Below are positions 27,374-39,039 of a stretch of DNA of 64,000 nucleotides, in pieces. The notes beneath the pieces were generated by a model. That model was not told where the DNA came from and did no database searches. It was given only the letters and a program-made list of their open reading frames with translations. This DNA comes from Fistularia commersonii. Its lineage: Eukaryota; Chordata; Actinopteri; Syngnathiformes; Fistulariidae. The position numbers were made by a program, and so were the translations under genes. The DNA lies in assembly GCA_037954325.1 (NCBI GenBank), contig JBBMNZ010000019.1, positions 10,176,001 to 10,240,000 of the forward strand, given 5' to 3'. Each line of letters starts with the position of its first letter. The first letter of the stretch is position 1.

Positions 27374-27840
27374 AGAAGCCCCACGCAGAAGTTTGCGAAG
27401 TTGGAACACGCGGAGTGGGGATCCTGGAAGAGGAGCTTCGGCGCGCACGGCCGTCGTCCGCTTTCTACTCCACGCGACGCGGTGACGCGCCTCCTCCTCT
27501 TCCTCCTTCTTCTTCTTTCCAGCTCTGATTCGTCTGTTTGTTTATTTACGCCTTGGATAGCGCGCACAAGCCGGAGGAGAGATCCTTTCCTCCCATCTGG
27601 TCGAGTCCCCCCTTCCTCACTCCTCTCCTCCTCTTCCCTCTGCTGCTCCACAAACCAACTTTCAGTGCTTCTTGTCGCCTCCGACGCGTCGTCTTCTTCT
27701 CCTTCCTCGTCTCTCCTCTTCCTCTCCTCCCTGCATGTTTTCTCAGAGCGAAGAAAAGGAGGGAAAAAAAAGATTCCGAAAGGAGAGAGGGAGAGGGAGT
27801 GAATGAGAGTCAGATAGCAGTGAATGAGTAATGGGAGCAA
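27172..27840 (-). promoter_or_regulatory. plcb3: CpG-rich 5' region of plcb3 (5' UTR and probable promoter)
   Basis: The roughly 600 bp upstream of the plcb3 ATG are GC-rich and dense in CpG, unlike the surrounding AT-rich DNA, as expected of a vertebrate CpG-island promoter. I see no convincing TATA box and cannot place the transcription start. On the transcript strand a (GA)n tract (27335..27373) lies 164 to 202 nt before the ATG. Further upstream the transcript strand is strongly purine-rich (about 27490..27790). An ATG at 27448 opens a frame that overlaps the plcb3 start out of frame; it matters only if the mRNA starts upstream of it. Confidence 0.6.
27335..27373. repeat. (CT)n/(GA)n tract in the plcb3 5' region
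   Basis: This is a 39 bp (CT)n run with one interrupting G at 27350; the plcb3 sense strand reads (GA)n. Such tracts in promoters are candidate GAGA-type or H-DNA-forming sites. A similar sense-strand (GA)n tract precedes the divergent gene at 41153..41190. Confidence 0.9.
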
Positions 27841-27910
27841 AGGGGGAAGTCAGGCAGAGTTTGTATGAAAGGGGTGTGTTTTAATTCATTTCTACCTGCC
27901 CCTGAACATA

Positions 27911-27913
<3 letters not shown>

Positions 27914-27954
<41 letters not shown>
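27914..27954. repeat. (TG)20 microsatellite
   Basis: A pure (TG)n run at the outer edge of the plcb3 CpG-rich region. Confidence 0.97.
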
Positions 27955-27957
<3 letters not shown>

Positions 27958-29054
27958 GTTTCACACTTGTTTTTTTATGAGAAATAATTGTGGAAAACCA
28001 AGGAGAAAATGAAATAAAAATCCATATTAAACCAGTCTGGAGGTTAAACCAAGGTTTGACAACTCCTTAAATTTTCGCTCCACGTCGCCACGTAGCGGTG
28101 GTTTGTTACAAAGCAATCCGTCTGGGATTATTTAATCCGGTCAGATTTTTATGCCACTTGCCAAGGATTTCACGGCATTTTTTTTCTGGAAGATGACGTT
28201 AAAATGTACTCTTAGCGGAACTGACATTTATAAGATTTCTGATAAGGGCCTCCACCCACCACCACCACAACTCACTTTCATCTCACCTCTATCCAGCTGC
28301 TGTGAAAATAAAGAAATACTTGTAAAAATAAAGATTTTCCTGACTATTTGAACCTCTCCCCTCAGGATTACTATTTTTTAAAGGACCTCCAATTCCTCTC
28401 CATTGTCGACTAATGCCATCCATTTTTCACAGACATTTATTCTTGATTTATTGGAAATAAATCTATGCGAAGCTTCTCAATGGGGTTGTTTTTAGAATTT
28501 TCATCCATCCAGGCAATGCCAGTTTGCGCACTCTGCGACCCTGTAACGAACCCCTATGTCTGCAGCAGCGGTTTATATATGTATTTTTAATAAGGTTAAA
28601 CCTGCAACTTCTTTTGTTTCCTTGTTTTATATTTTGTGGTTTAGTTTCTGGCTTTCACCCTATTTGTGCCAAGCAGCCACAGTAATCTTGTTAAATGTTG
28701 GTGCCAGATTCAGACTCCACTTCCAGTATATGCTCCATCTGAAATGGAAAGAAAAAAAGGAGGGACCCACGAATAAACTAAATAAATAAAAAAAAAAAAA
28801 AAACAGTTCAAAAGGTTATAAATTATGCTTTCTGTACCCGAGTACCATGGATCAACACTGTTTGTCATGGTGGCCCATAATAATTTAACCTATGATACAA
28901 CCCGAGTTCTTCTACATCATCATCATCACTCCAACCACTTCTGATCAATATTATTATAACACTCTTCCTGTTAGCCTGTCAGCACAAATAACCTGAACGC
29001 TCCTCTTCCATAAGGGGCTCCCAGGGGGCCTCTGTACATCTGAAGGAGCCCGTG

Positions 29055-29085
29055 TGACTCATCAGCGGCGAGGTAACTGACGTCA
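29055..29085. promoter_or_regulatory. AP-1 site plus full CRE, 1.9 kb upstream of plcb3
   Basis: A consensus AP-1 site TGACTCA (29055..29061) and a full palindromic cAMP response element TGACGTCA (29078..29085) lie 16 bp apart in otherwise featureless intergenic DNA. Full CREs containing CpG are uncommon in AT-rich DNA. The regulatory role is inferred from motif content only. Confidence 0.35.
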
Positions 29086-30223
29086 AGCCCGTCCATTGCT
29101 CTTTGCTCCAGAAATCCGCCACATTTCTATTTCCCTTGTCAGCTCTGCTGTCAAAATCATTCGAGGTTATGTAATATCTTTGATTTTGCTCATTTGGGTG
29201 CAACATGGGTGACAAGTGAATTTTTGATTATCAAAGCAGGGAAGAAGAGAGTGCGTGCTTCCACACCCACGGGTTTGGCTTTGACTACCTTATAATAGTC
29301 ATCGGTTGAAAAACATTCATATTAGAACTGACACCTCTGCTTTTGCCGTCACAATGAGTCCAAATATCTGCTGTCGAGTAATACTGCATCATTCTACTGA
29401 CAAGCGCTTTTTTTCGGTTCGGTTTTGACTAGTCAAAATTAGTATTTACATTCGAAAGATTGGTATTCCTGGTTGTGCAGGGAAAATCCCAAAAAACGAC
29501 ACATATGACAACACTTTTGAGATGATACTTAAAGAATTGGGTCTGCGGCAGGTGTTGTGACCGATGATGTCATTTAGAGACAACAGTACTTTCTCCACCG
29601 CCAAAAAAACCCATAGTAAGATACTTTCCAGAGCGTCTCGCATCTCACGTACATCTGACACCCGTGGCAAGGGGATAAAGAACTGCTTTGTCTTAAAGGT
29701 AATAATTGAGAGTTTGGTCAGTTCGAGTAACAGGAAGTAGAATCATGACTGGAAGCAAAGAGAGTCCTAACAGCAGAGGAACAAAAGGGTTGACGGCCCC
29801 TGTATATGTTATACTTCCCGATTAATGCAGTCCCTCTGTGTTTTTCACTGCAGGAAGCAAAATACCAGAGCTGATGGAATTACATTTGCCCTAATCGCTT
29901 TAACCTGTTTTGTTTACAGCCAGAGATTAATTTACAGTTATTGGAAATAAATGACACCCAAGAAGTGTACTTCTGAGATAAGGCATACAATATTTTATAA
30001 ACCATGAAATCAAAGATGCATTTTGTGATTGGGGAAAACAACAGAGTTTTGATACCGAAGCCGCTGGAAGTCATCAGGTAACTTTCCCCTTGCCCCCTTC
30101 GGATCTGTAGCAGCGGATCATGTTTTCAGAAATGTAAGAGCCAAGCAGGCCATGAAGCTATGGCCTATTCCCCTCCAAATCCTGCTGCCAAGCAACATTA
30201 CAACTTGGACTTCTCATAAAATT

Positions 30224-30248
30224 AAATAAATAAATAAATAAATAAATA
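30224..30248. repeat. (AAAT)6 microsatellite
   Basis: A tetranucleotide run in intergenic DNA. Confidence 0.93.
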
Positions 30249-33175
30249 CACAGCGGAGCAACAGATTTTTTTTGGCCACCGTTGCCATTCTTCTACTCCT
30301 TAGCTACACCCGTCAGGAATGTGTGCTATGCTGCAGGCTGCTAACTGACAAACCCACTTGTTGAATGTTTTTTTTCTTGACCGAAACCTTGACAAGGAAA
30401 CCGAGATTAAAAAAGAAGAAAGAAAAAAAGAAGGCAAACTGTAATTGAAAAGAATGTATAATGAACTCTTAGCTCCTGATTTTTGTCTGTGTGTGGTCTG
30501 AGATTCATTGTGTGATCCCAAATATACATGAGCCCCACCAAAACACATGAATTCAGCGTGCACACATGCGCACAAACACACACACACACAACTAGATGGA
30601 CACATGCATTTGCATTCTTTCAACACACATGAGCAGGGATATGATGATCCTCTGTTGCATAAACAGATGCATATACACTTGTCTAAATCACACCCAGTCT
30701 ATGCAGCACACACGTCAATTTATTTCTTTCCTGGCAACCAATGTGTTGGATGATGTTTGAAGAGAAAACACCTGTGACATGAATAGAGCGTCTCTTCCTG
30801 CCCCCCCTCCCCCCGCGCATCTATTTCTTCAATCGGCTCCCTCTGTCCTCCATTGTATTTTCAATCATTTGTCCATATCTACTTGAGCAGGTGTCCAGCT
30901 TCCATTGGCCACTGGGGGAACCTGTCAGTGGCACATCTCAAATACTGAATTAGGCAACAGAGCCGTTAGCATTCTGTTTGAATGATCAGGCCTGCTCAGC
31001 TTTTCGGTCTGGCAGAATTGATCTCATGTGGTTTGGCTCCATTCAGTTTCTGAGTTCAGAAGTACTGGGTTTGGCAAAGACAGTTTGGTCTCTATATTGA
31101 AACTGACAAATGTTTGTTCTAGAATGACTTCTCATCTTAAACCAGCTGCGGATCAGTGCAATCCAGCGTCACCCCCGAAACATCTGCCAGATGGATTTAC
31201 ACAAAAGCGCGTGGCCACTGTTTCCATCTGAGGGACACTGCTCTGAGGCTGATTTGATTGAGTTCTGTTCTGGAGAGTTAATGTATCAATGACTTTTTTT
31301 CAGAACATGTGAAATTGAGTTCAGTAAACCACATTTTTAGTTCAATATTCCCCTCGTGAATTCCACCGTTGTGAAGTTGGATGCCATCCACGTTTGTGGC
31401 CGCCTTTCGTTTCTGCAAGGGCTCCGTTTGCAGTTTCCATGGACACTGACACCGACAAGAATCAGAGGAGTAGGTCAAGATGGGGATTGTAATAAATTAT
31501 GTTTTCACCCATATACACATAAAAACTTGTCAACAATGGGAATGTTCTCTAAGCAGATCGAAATGCCCCTTAACATGCCAGCGATGAAGTCATACCAAAG
31601 CTTTATGGGGTTCCTCAGATCACTTATAAACATTTAGAAAACACTGAAAGAGAAGAAGGTCTCTTGGACACATGGCTTGGAGATTATTATCACAGGATTC
31701 AGGAAGGTTGGATGAAGTTTACAGATTGTTTCCGTGAGTGAGCCCCTGAAGACAAATTTAATCTCAAGAAAACATGACCCCCAGAAATAATTATAACAAG
31801 AAAGATTTATTTTAAAAGTTGCAAACAGTGAAACCAACTACACTGCACCGACAGGAGGGAATAGCCCATTTAAAATAAATCTGCTGATCTTTGCAAAATA
31901 TGAAACATACAGTATGACTAAGTTCAGTTTATCACTGCATCTTTCTTTTAAATGCTTTGTGTAAAAGCCGAGTGTAAAGTTCATGTTTTTATGTATAAAG
32001 GTCGTTGTACAATATTTGCACTGCTCTGCAGGTTCTAAGGCTATATAGACAGTGATTCATGACAGGAAGAAGGTTGATCATCACTGCTTAAAATGATAAA
32101 TACTTTGTCTTTGCTAAGAGCCTGAAACGCATACAAAGAGGCTGTTGATACATGGAGACATCACCCTGACTGCCATTGACGGAGTCCAGCCGAGCTGCCA
32201 TTTTCAGGCATTATCAGTTTAGCGTGCAGTTTTCACCAGATTTGATGATGACTTTTGGTTGGTTAGTTTGAATTGCTAGCTGACTAAACTGATTCTCAAA
32301 TCTTCAAGGCATCCAATAATCAACAGCCATCCAATATGCAACAGCTATACTGTAATTGACTGGCTCTGTCATCATTTTTTTTTGTCTTACAGACTTCTGT
32401 CTAGGCTTTTTTGTTATTCGACGTATTTGCATATTGCATTTCCCCTTCATCGATTATATTTGCCGTGTTATGGAGAGCTTCTACCAGCTGAGCAGGAAAT
32501 ACAAAAGAAATGTAACACAACAATAAGAGGGAAGTGCTTTGGAAAAGGAAAACAAAAGATGGTGTTTTTTTTTCATTGAGAGATAAGTGGGAATGTGCAT
32601 ACTTTTCAGAGAGATGGAATTTAAGTCAGGGAGAGATCCAAACATGGTCAGACACTTTGTGCTCAGGGCACGGTGCGCCAAGGAGGCTGTGAATTTTTTT
32701 TTTCTTTTACAGCTCAGATTCACACAGTAACAGGTGGGGCAGAATGAGCAGAGAGAATGTGAAGGTAATGGCGCCTTTAGAGAGTGGGAGCAGAATAATA
32801 ATTTCCAATAAAAAAAAGAAAAATAAGGATTTCACAGGTTTTAATAAACTGTGGAAAACTCTTATTTTACGATGCAAAAAAGATGAGAGATGCCAAAACT
32901 TAATTTCAATAAGTCATGCTAGCAAATAAAAAGTGATTTAAATGATTTGATGCACTCAGCCCAAGAATTCATATCCATGTTTTCTATGTGTACTTTCAGG
33001 TAGTGATGGTTTATTCATGTTTAAATTAAAACGCTCTTAAGTTTTTTAACTATTGCAAGAAGTAAAATAGGAAGAAAGGGGTTCAGTCTCCAAAATGTAT
33101 TAACTAGTAAAATGTCATCACACATGGTCCTGTGATTTACAAGTCACAGGTCCGGGTTATCCTGCAGCCAAAATT

Positions 33176-33190
33176 CAGGATAAGATGTAT
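33176..33190. repeat. target-site duplication, left copy
   Basis: CAGGATAAGATGTAT, identical to 33374..33388 on the other side of the truncated LINE fragment. Confidence 0.85.
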
Positions 33191-33373
33191 CAATATTTTT
33201 TCGTCTTCTTCTTCTCCTTCCGGCTTTTCCCTTCAGCAGTCACCACAGCAAATCCAACTTCTTCATCTAACCCTGTTTTCTGTATCCTCCTCTCTCACAC
33301 CAACTACCTTCATATCCTCTCTCACTACGTCCATAAAGCTTCTCTTTGGTCTTCCTCTAGACCTCCTGCCTGG
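33191..33373 (-). mobile_element. 5'-truncated LINE 3' end with target-site duplication
   Basis: On the minus strand this 183 bp fragment reads GRPKRSFMDVVREDMKVVGV and EEDTENRVR, the same C-terminal LINE segment as at 35844 and 53480, with two stops afterwards. It begins abruptly near the GRPK motif, consistent with 5' truncation, and is bracketed by a perfect 15 bp direct repeat (33176..33190 and 33374..33388). This is the signature of target-primed reverse transcription. Confidence 0.82.
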
Positions 33374-33388
33374 CAGGATAAGATGTAT
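33374..33388. repeat. target-site duplication, right copy
   Basis: CAGGATAAGATGTAT, identical to 33176..33190. One or two of the outermost bases could belong to the element itself. Confidence 0.85.
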
Positions 33389-34503
33389 AATTGATGTATT
33401 AAAATATATTCATGTTGAAAATAAAAGAACTAGACAGTCTTTTATTTCCAAATGCTTATTAAGTAAAACATCTGATGTTACTATTTTCGCAATTGATAAG
33501 ACACTGCTGACAAAAGAACTGGGGTAGGGGCGCTGACTTGGTGATGAAGAGGGTTATGAAAAGAGACAAAAAAGTGAAAACATGGGTTAAAAATGGAACA
33601 AGATGAGGGGCAGAGGGATGTGGAGATCCCTTGCCACTCCCCTCTCTCTGTCTCCTTCAGTCCAGTGACAAGCAGATCTCTCTCTCGCTCTCCCTGACGC
33701 GAAGCTGACAAAGACACATTGTATGAAGACAAACAGCCATATTCTCTCTGTCTTCACCCCACACTCACACACACACACAAACACAGAAGCATGTGCAGTA
33801 TGTGCGTACACAACCCCAATCTTTAATAGGAATGGCCTGACTCAGTCAACAGTAGCAATAAAATCTTGATCAGATTACTTGCCGTGTAGCAGCTGAGATG
33901 TTTGCTCGAAGTAGATGACACTTCAGTGGAAACTGGTCCCGTCCGTCTCCATAACACTGCAGGGTTATTGCTAAGGTGTTTTAGAGAAAAAGCTACCATG
34001 TAGGTGGACATCAAGTGCTAATTACATTTTTACTGTGAAGAGATATTCATCACAGACTTTAAAACTGGATCCAATCAAAGGCCAAAATTTGCTTCTGATA
34101 GTAACAACAATCCCAAAATTGAAATGGGTTTTACTCCAGCTTGTCAATCCCACAGCTCCCTCCCCTAGAGCCTCCAAAACCCCCTCTTAAACCCCAGAGA
34201 TTTGCATCATCTCTGCCGCTTCACTGATACTTTCTGGTCCTATACTGAGATCTAGTGGCTGCAGGGGGACACTGCACTCCTCTAAAAAAATACAGATTCA
34301 GCAACAGCCAAGAATGTGGAAGGATCACTCTGCACTGCTTCATTGAGGAGTGTCCCCTGCACAATCTGCAATGAGTGGAAAGGTATTTTCAGTACTGTGT
34401 GTACTCTGTACTGCATGCTGCAATGGCCAGTAGTGGTTACAGCCAGGTTACATCTACATTCACTGTTCAGATGTAAAAGGTCAGCTATTCCGGTCTGCCA
34501 ATA

Positions 34504-34622
34504 GTCATTAAAGATTCAAGATGCAAGGTGTTTATTGTCATGCGTACAGTCTGGAAACGTGTTTCCCTGCACAATGAAATTCTTACTTTGCTGTCCGCAG
34601 TGCATCCAAAGGAGTAATGATA
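34504..34622 (+). mobile_element. probable retroelement fragment
   Basis: It contains AGATTCAAGATGCAAGGTG, TTTATTGTCATGCGTACAG and TTTCCCTGCACAATGAAATT, then CTTACTTTGCTGTCCGCAG, a combination I recognise from repeats in several fish genomes. Boundaries are approximate and no target duplication was identified. Confidence 0.45.
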
Positions 34623-35399
34623 AATTAATAAAAATACGTATATTGTCGGAGACCGAGAACCTTTAAGCACCTGTTTGTGAACTCTTGTAATGAGATTTTA
34701 TATTTATAATATCAAGCCAGCGCCTTAACTGTTCACAGACTCAATTTTTGTTTATTTTACTCAATCTATATATGCTGAAATTTGTACATAGAATAATGTA
34801 CTGGTAACCTTTACATATTTGATATAATTTTCCTCTCAGAAAGTACACAAAAAGTCTTGAACTGATGCATCCTCCTCTTTCCTCCTGGCTCTCACCGTAA
34901 TGTGATTTTTGGAGTGCATTTTTGGGTGGCATTACGAAATGTTTTCAACAACTTCAATGTTGGATTTTCATTTTAAACTCATGTTAAAAGCACGAGAAGA
35001 AATATTCTGCACAGCTGGCTTTTCAGATTAAGTTATGTGGTTATTTATTTCCCATTTGTGTTGGAAAAACAGATTCATAGGAATGCAAGAGTAACATGAA
35101 AATAAGTTAGATGAATTCTTCTTTCACACATAAAGCTGTAAGAGAGCTTAACAAAAATAATGACAAATTATATTTTTTCAAAGAGAAGGGAGAAATCTAA
35201 ATTCTATTAAAATGCACATATCACATTTCATTGGTGAGGGCTGTCACTGAATATCAACAGGTAGCATGGCAACAAATATGTCCATCCTCATTCTGATGAC
35301 CAAAGAGATTATATTACAAAAAAAACCACTTTAAAAAAACACTTAAATAGATTTGATCATATATATAATCATATATAATACAGATACTTGGGGACATAT

Positions 35400-35985
35400 A
35401 AGGTCAATAGAGCAATGGAGCAACAGTCCAGAGCAATGGAGACTGTGAATAAGAGGAAAGAAAACTGGTTCAAGCTGTCTGAAACAGGTAGGGAGAAGTA
35501 TTTGGGGATGCTATGTGATAAAATAGTATAAGCCAGAATGAAAGGAAAAGTGCACAAGACTGTTGAGAGACCAGCAGTGCTGTATTGTTTGGAGACAGTG
35601 GCACTGAAGAAAAGACACGGGGCAGAGCTGGAGGTAGCAGAGATGTAGACGCTGAGGCTCTCTTTGGGAGTGACCAGGATGAAACAATCAGGAATGAGTT
35701 CATCACTGGGACAGCACATGATGTTTTGGAGATAAGGTCAGAGAAGCCAGATTGAGATTGTTCAGTGATGTGCAGGGGAGGGATAGTGAATATATTGGTA
35801 GAAGGATGCAGGGAACTTGGAACTTCCAGGATGGAGATCTTGAGGAAGACCAAAGAGAAGATTTATGGATGAGGTGAAAGAGGACATGAAGTTAATTGCT
35901 GTGAGAGAAGAAGAGACAGAGAATAGTGTTAGATGAGGGAGGTTTAATCCCTGAAGGGAGTTGCAAAAACAAAAGAAAAAGATGA
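35400..35985 (+). mobile_element. LINE (non-LTR) reverse-transcriptase 3' fossil
   Basis: Conceptual translation with stops and frameshifts gives the C-terminal part of a fish non-LTR retrotransposon polyprotein. Visible pieces include ALKKRHGAELEVAEM (about 35601..35645), SLGVTRM, and GRPKRRFMDEVKEDMK (35844..35891) followed by VREEETENSVR. These match the post-RT region of LINE pol proteins repeated throughout teleost genomes. At least five in-frame stops show it is dead. The clade is uncertain (RTE-like is my best guess). Its 3' part is shared with the copies at 33191 and 53475. Confidence 0.75.
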
Positions 35986-36091
35986 CACTGACAGCAGATA
36001 GAAGAATATAAACATACATAGGAGTTGATGGACAACAGGACCATACCTCTAGTAATTGTGACACAGCAGTAGACAACCATGTATATATGTG

Positions 36092-37625
36092 CGGGTCCCT
36101 CTCAAAAAAATTAGCATATTGTGATAAAGTTCATTATTCTCCATAATGTCATGATGAAAATTAAACTTTCATATATTTGAGATTCATTACATGCAACTGA
36201 AGTTGTTCAAGCCTTTTATCGTTTTAATTTTGAGGATTTTGGCAAAAAAGTAAAGAAAAACAAAAAATCTCTCTCAAAAAAATTAGCATATGTCATCCAA
36301 CTAATAAAAAAAAAAAGTGTTTAATACAAAAAAAGTCAACCTCAAATAATTATGTTCAGTTATGCACTCAATACTTGGTCGGGTGTTATGAGGTGTTATG
36401 GAGGCCCAGGATGTTTCGATCGCGGCCTTAAGCTCATCCACAGTGTTGGGTCTGGTGTCTCTCAACTTCCTCTTCACAATATCCCACACATTCTAATTGG
36501 GGTTCGGGTCATGACAGTTGAGCACAGTAATACCATGGTCAGTAAACCATTTACCAGTGGTTTTGGCGCTGTAAGCAGGTGCCAGGTTGTGCTGAAAAAT
36601 GAAATCTTCATCTCCATAAAGCTTTTCAGCAGATGGAAGCATGAAGTGCTCCAAAATCTTCTGATTACTAGCTGCATTGACCCTGCCCTTGATAAAACAC
36701 AGTGGACCAACACCAGCAGCGTTGGCACCCCAGAGCATCACTGACTGTGGGTACTTGACACTGGAATTCAGGCATTTTGGCATATCCTTCTCACCAGTCT
36801 TCCTCCAGACTCTGGCACCTTGATTTCCAAATGACATGCAAAATTTGCTTTCATCCAAAAAAGTACTTTGGACCACAGCAACAGTCCAGTGCTGCTTCTC
36901 TGTAGCCCAGGTCAGGCGCTTCTGCTGCTGTTTCTGCTTCAAAAGTGGCTTGACCTGGGGGATGCGGCACCTGTAGCCCATTTCCTGCACACGCCTATGC
37001 ATGGTGGCTCTGGATGTTTCTACTCAAGACTCAGTCCACTGCTTCCCCTGCTCCCCCAAGGTCTGGAATCGGCCCTCTTCCACAGTCTTCCTCAGGGACC
37101 GATCACCTTTGCTGGTTGTGCAGCGTTTTCTGCCACACTTTTTTCTTCCCACAGACGTCCTACTGAGGTGCCTTGATACAGCATTCTGGAAACAGCCTAT
37201 TCGATCAGAGATTTCTTTCTATGTTTTACCCTCTTGCTTGAGGGTGTCAATGATGGCCTTCTGAACAGCAGTCAGGTCGGCGGTCTTACCCATGATTGCG
37301 GTTTTGAGTAATGAACCAGGCTGGGAGTTTTTAAAAGCCTCAGGAATCTTTTGCAGGTGTTTAGTGTTAATTTGCTGATTCAGATGATTAGGTTAATAGC
37401 TCATTTAGAGTACCTTTTCATGATATGCTAATTTTTTAAGATAGGAATTTGGGGTTTTTATGAGCTGTATGCCAAAATCATCAGAATTAAAATAATAAAA
37501 AGACCTGAAATATTTCAGTTGGTGTTCAATGAATCTAAAATATATGATGTTTGATTTTTATCATTACGTTATGGAAAATAATGGACTTCACAATCACAAT
37601 ATGCTACTTATTTGAGAAGGACCTG
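36092..37625 (-). mobile_element. decayed Tc1-family DNA transposon with IR/DR ends
   Basis: A 1.53 kb Tc1/mariner-superfamily element bounded by terminal inverted repeats of about 200 bp (36092..36292 and 37423..37625). Each end carries two copies of a short direct repeat containing the motif TTAGCATAT or AGTAGCATAT, at the outer tip and again at the inner end (36270..36292 and 37423..37445), which is the IR/DR layout of many fish Tc1 elements. The right end abuts TA (37626..37627), the expected target duplication; the left flank reads TG, so that copy has mutated. The inner region codes for a broken transposase on the minus strand. Non-autonomous today. Confidence 0.93.
36368..37293 (-). 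pseudogene. Tc1 transposase pseudogene (DD34E, inactivated)
   Basis: Reading from an ATG at 37293 (MGKT, the usual start) to a stop at 36368, this is a recognisable Tc1 transposase: paired helix-turn-helix DNA-binding region, then the DDE catalytic domain with LDESKF, CLNSSVKYPQSVMLWG and KRKLRDTRPNTVDELK. In-frame stops occur at 37219..37221 (a Gln codon in related elements) and 37024..37026 (a Gly codon). The first catalytic Asp is kept (36853..36855). The second is Asn (36586..36588). The catalytic Glu codon is TAG (36493..36495). A 12 bp loss precedes it and about 70 bp are missing near the C-terminus. Frame comparison is to recalled family consensus. It cannot encode an active enzyme. 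Confidence 0.92.
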
Positions 37626-37657
37626 TATATGTGTATGTATATATATTAGAATGAGAT

Positions 37658-37706
37658 ATACATACATACATACATACATACATACAAACATACATACATA
37701 CATACA
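37658..37706. repeat. (CATA)n microsatellite beside the Tc1 element
   Basis: A (CATA)n run with one CAAA interruption begins about 30 bp beyond the right end of the Tc1 element. Confidence 0.93.
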
Positions 37707-38739
37707 GATTAGACATTTGAATGAGATCAATTCATGTATAATATTGTAGCGAGTCACAAATGTTTGTGTTTATGTTGATGCTTGTTTTCTGTGTGATTTT
37801 GGGGTTGCTGGGAATGATGTGGGTGTGGTTTGGGTGCAATGAATACCGTTTTTTTTTTTTACCAGGAATTGAGCGGGAACAGTTATTTATATTGCAGGCT
37901 TGTTTTGGCGTGGCTGTGGCCAACAACAGCTACTGCTCATTGAACAGACTTTCTACCGTCACCTTGGTGTTTCCCTAACTAAAACACTACAATATAATTT
38001 TTTGTTTGTGGAACAGTATCATTTGGGCCTTATGTGATCTGGATATTGATCTAACTTTCCTGTTTTTGAGGTCAATTCTAATACAACAATTATCTATGTA
38101 TAATTTTATTTTGAGGAAATTACTATATTAAATTTCCATGAAGTTCCCTTTGTCTTCAGTCTATGTAGTCTTTCTCTTTTGTCTTTTCAGACAGAGCAAA
38201 CAGTCCATTAACTCACTCGCCCCCTCGTGTGGAGGGAAGACGTATGGACTGCTGTTATTGCAGAGAGCAGCCTTGAATTAAGTTTTGGAATACTGTAAAA
38301 AAATATTTTGTCAATTTAATGTTTTGTTCCAAAATGGCTAATTGTGTGGGAGAGTTTCAGATTCTCAGCATATTTCTTGTTGATGTTTTGCTGTAATAGT
38401 TTGTCAATTTGTCACGTATATTTACAGCTAATTTTGGACCTGCTTGTATCTGTCTGATAAGATTTTACTTGAGGACATGACAGATATTCCATGTATGTGG
38501 CTTTCCTTCATCATGTGGTTTTCCTATCAGCCGTTACCCTTGAGAACTGCCTCGAGCCATATGGATACGGATATGGATAATCCAGCCCATTTAGTGTTTG
38601 TGTCCGTGAGTGTGTGCGTGTGTGTGAGAGACAGTTTCTAAGCCCAAGGATATTTCTGCATTAATTATTTAGTGGTGGAATTCTCATCTACAACAGGATA
38701 GATCTGAATATGACATGGAGTAAACCAGGGGCTTTGAGG

Positions 38740-38791
38740 GCCCCTGGAGGAGGGGCCCCTGAGTGGGTCCCATAAGTTTAAAAAACTTATG
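38740..38791. repeat. cluster of GC and AT palindromes
   Basis: AGGGCCCCT and AGGGGCCCCT occur 5 nt apart (38738..38760 region), followed by the perfect inverted repeat CATAAGTTT / AAACTTATG (38771..38779 and 38783..38791) with a 3 nt spacer. Confidence 0.7.
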
Positions 38792-38805
38792 CCTTACTGC
38801 ATGAA

Positions 38806-38990
38806 GGACCCTGATGCATGTTTGCATGTTCTCCCCGTGTCTATTTGGGTTTCCTCCGGGTTCTCCAGTTTCCTCCCACAGTCCAAAAACACGCAGGTTA
38901 ATTGGAAAAAAATGGGAAAATTGACCCGAATGAATGAGTGAGTGAATTATTGTTTGTCTGAATGGATGGATGGATGGATGGGTGAATGAA
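38806..38990 (+). mobile_element. dispersed fish repeat fragment with (GGAT)n tail
   Basis: It contains TGCATGTTCTCCCCGTGTC, then TTTCCTCCGGGTTCTCC, TTTCCTCCCACAGTCCAAAA and AACACGCAGGTTAATTGG, a block I recognise as an interspersed repeat in many teleosts. It ends near a short (GGAT)n run at 38963..38980. An antisense copy of the same block lies at 17757..17890. The family name is not known to me with certainty. Confidence 0.6.
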
Positions 38991-39039
38991 TATGTTTAAA
39001 AAGTCTATATATATGTAGTCTTGCTCTTTATGTTTCTGC

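Noticed and set aside
27301..27840. 179-codon Arg/Glu/Ser-rich frame on the minus strand and overlapping plus-strand frames
   Set aside because: They lie in the CpG-rich, purine-biased 5' region of plcb3. High GC and purine bias explain the lack of stops.
35369..35853. Long minus-strand frames of 116 and 127 codons
   Set aside because: They are antisense to the LINE reverse-transcriptase remnant read on the plus strand.
37661..37706. Direct repeats here taken as a CRISPR-like or satellite array
   Set aside because: It is a plain (CATA)n microsatellite. No spaced repeats of array type exist anywhere in the window.
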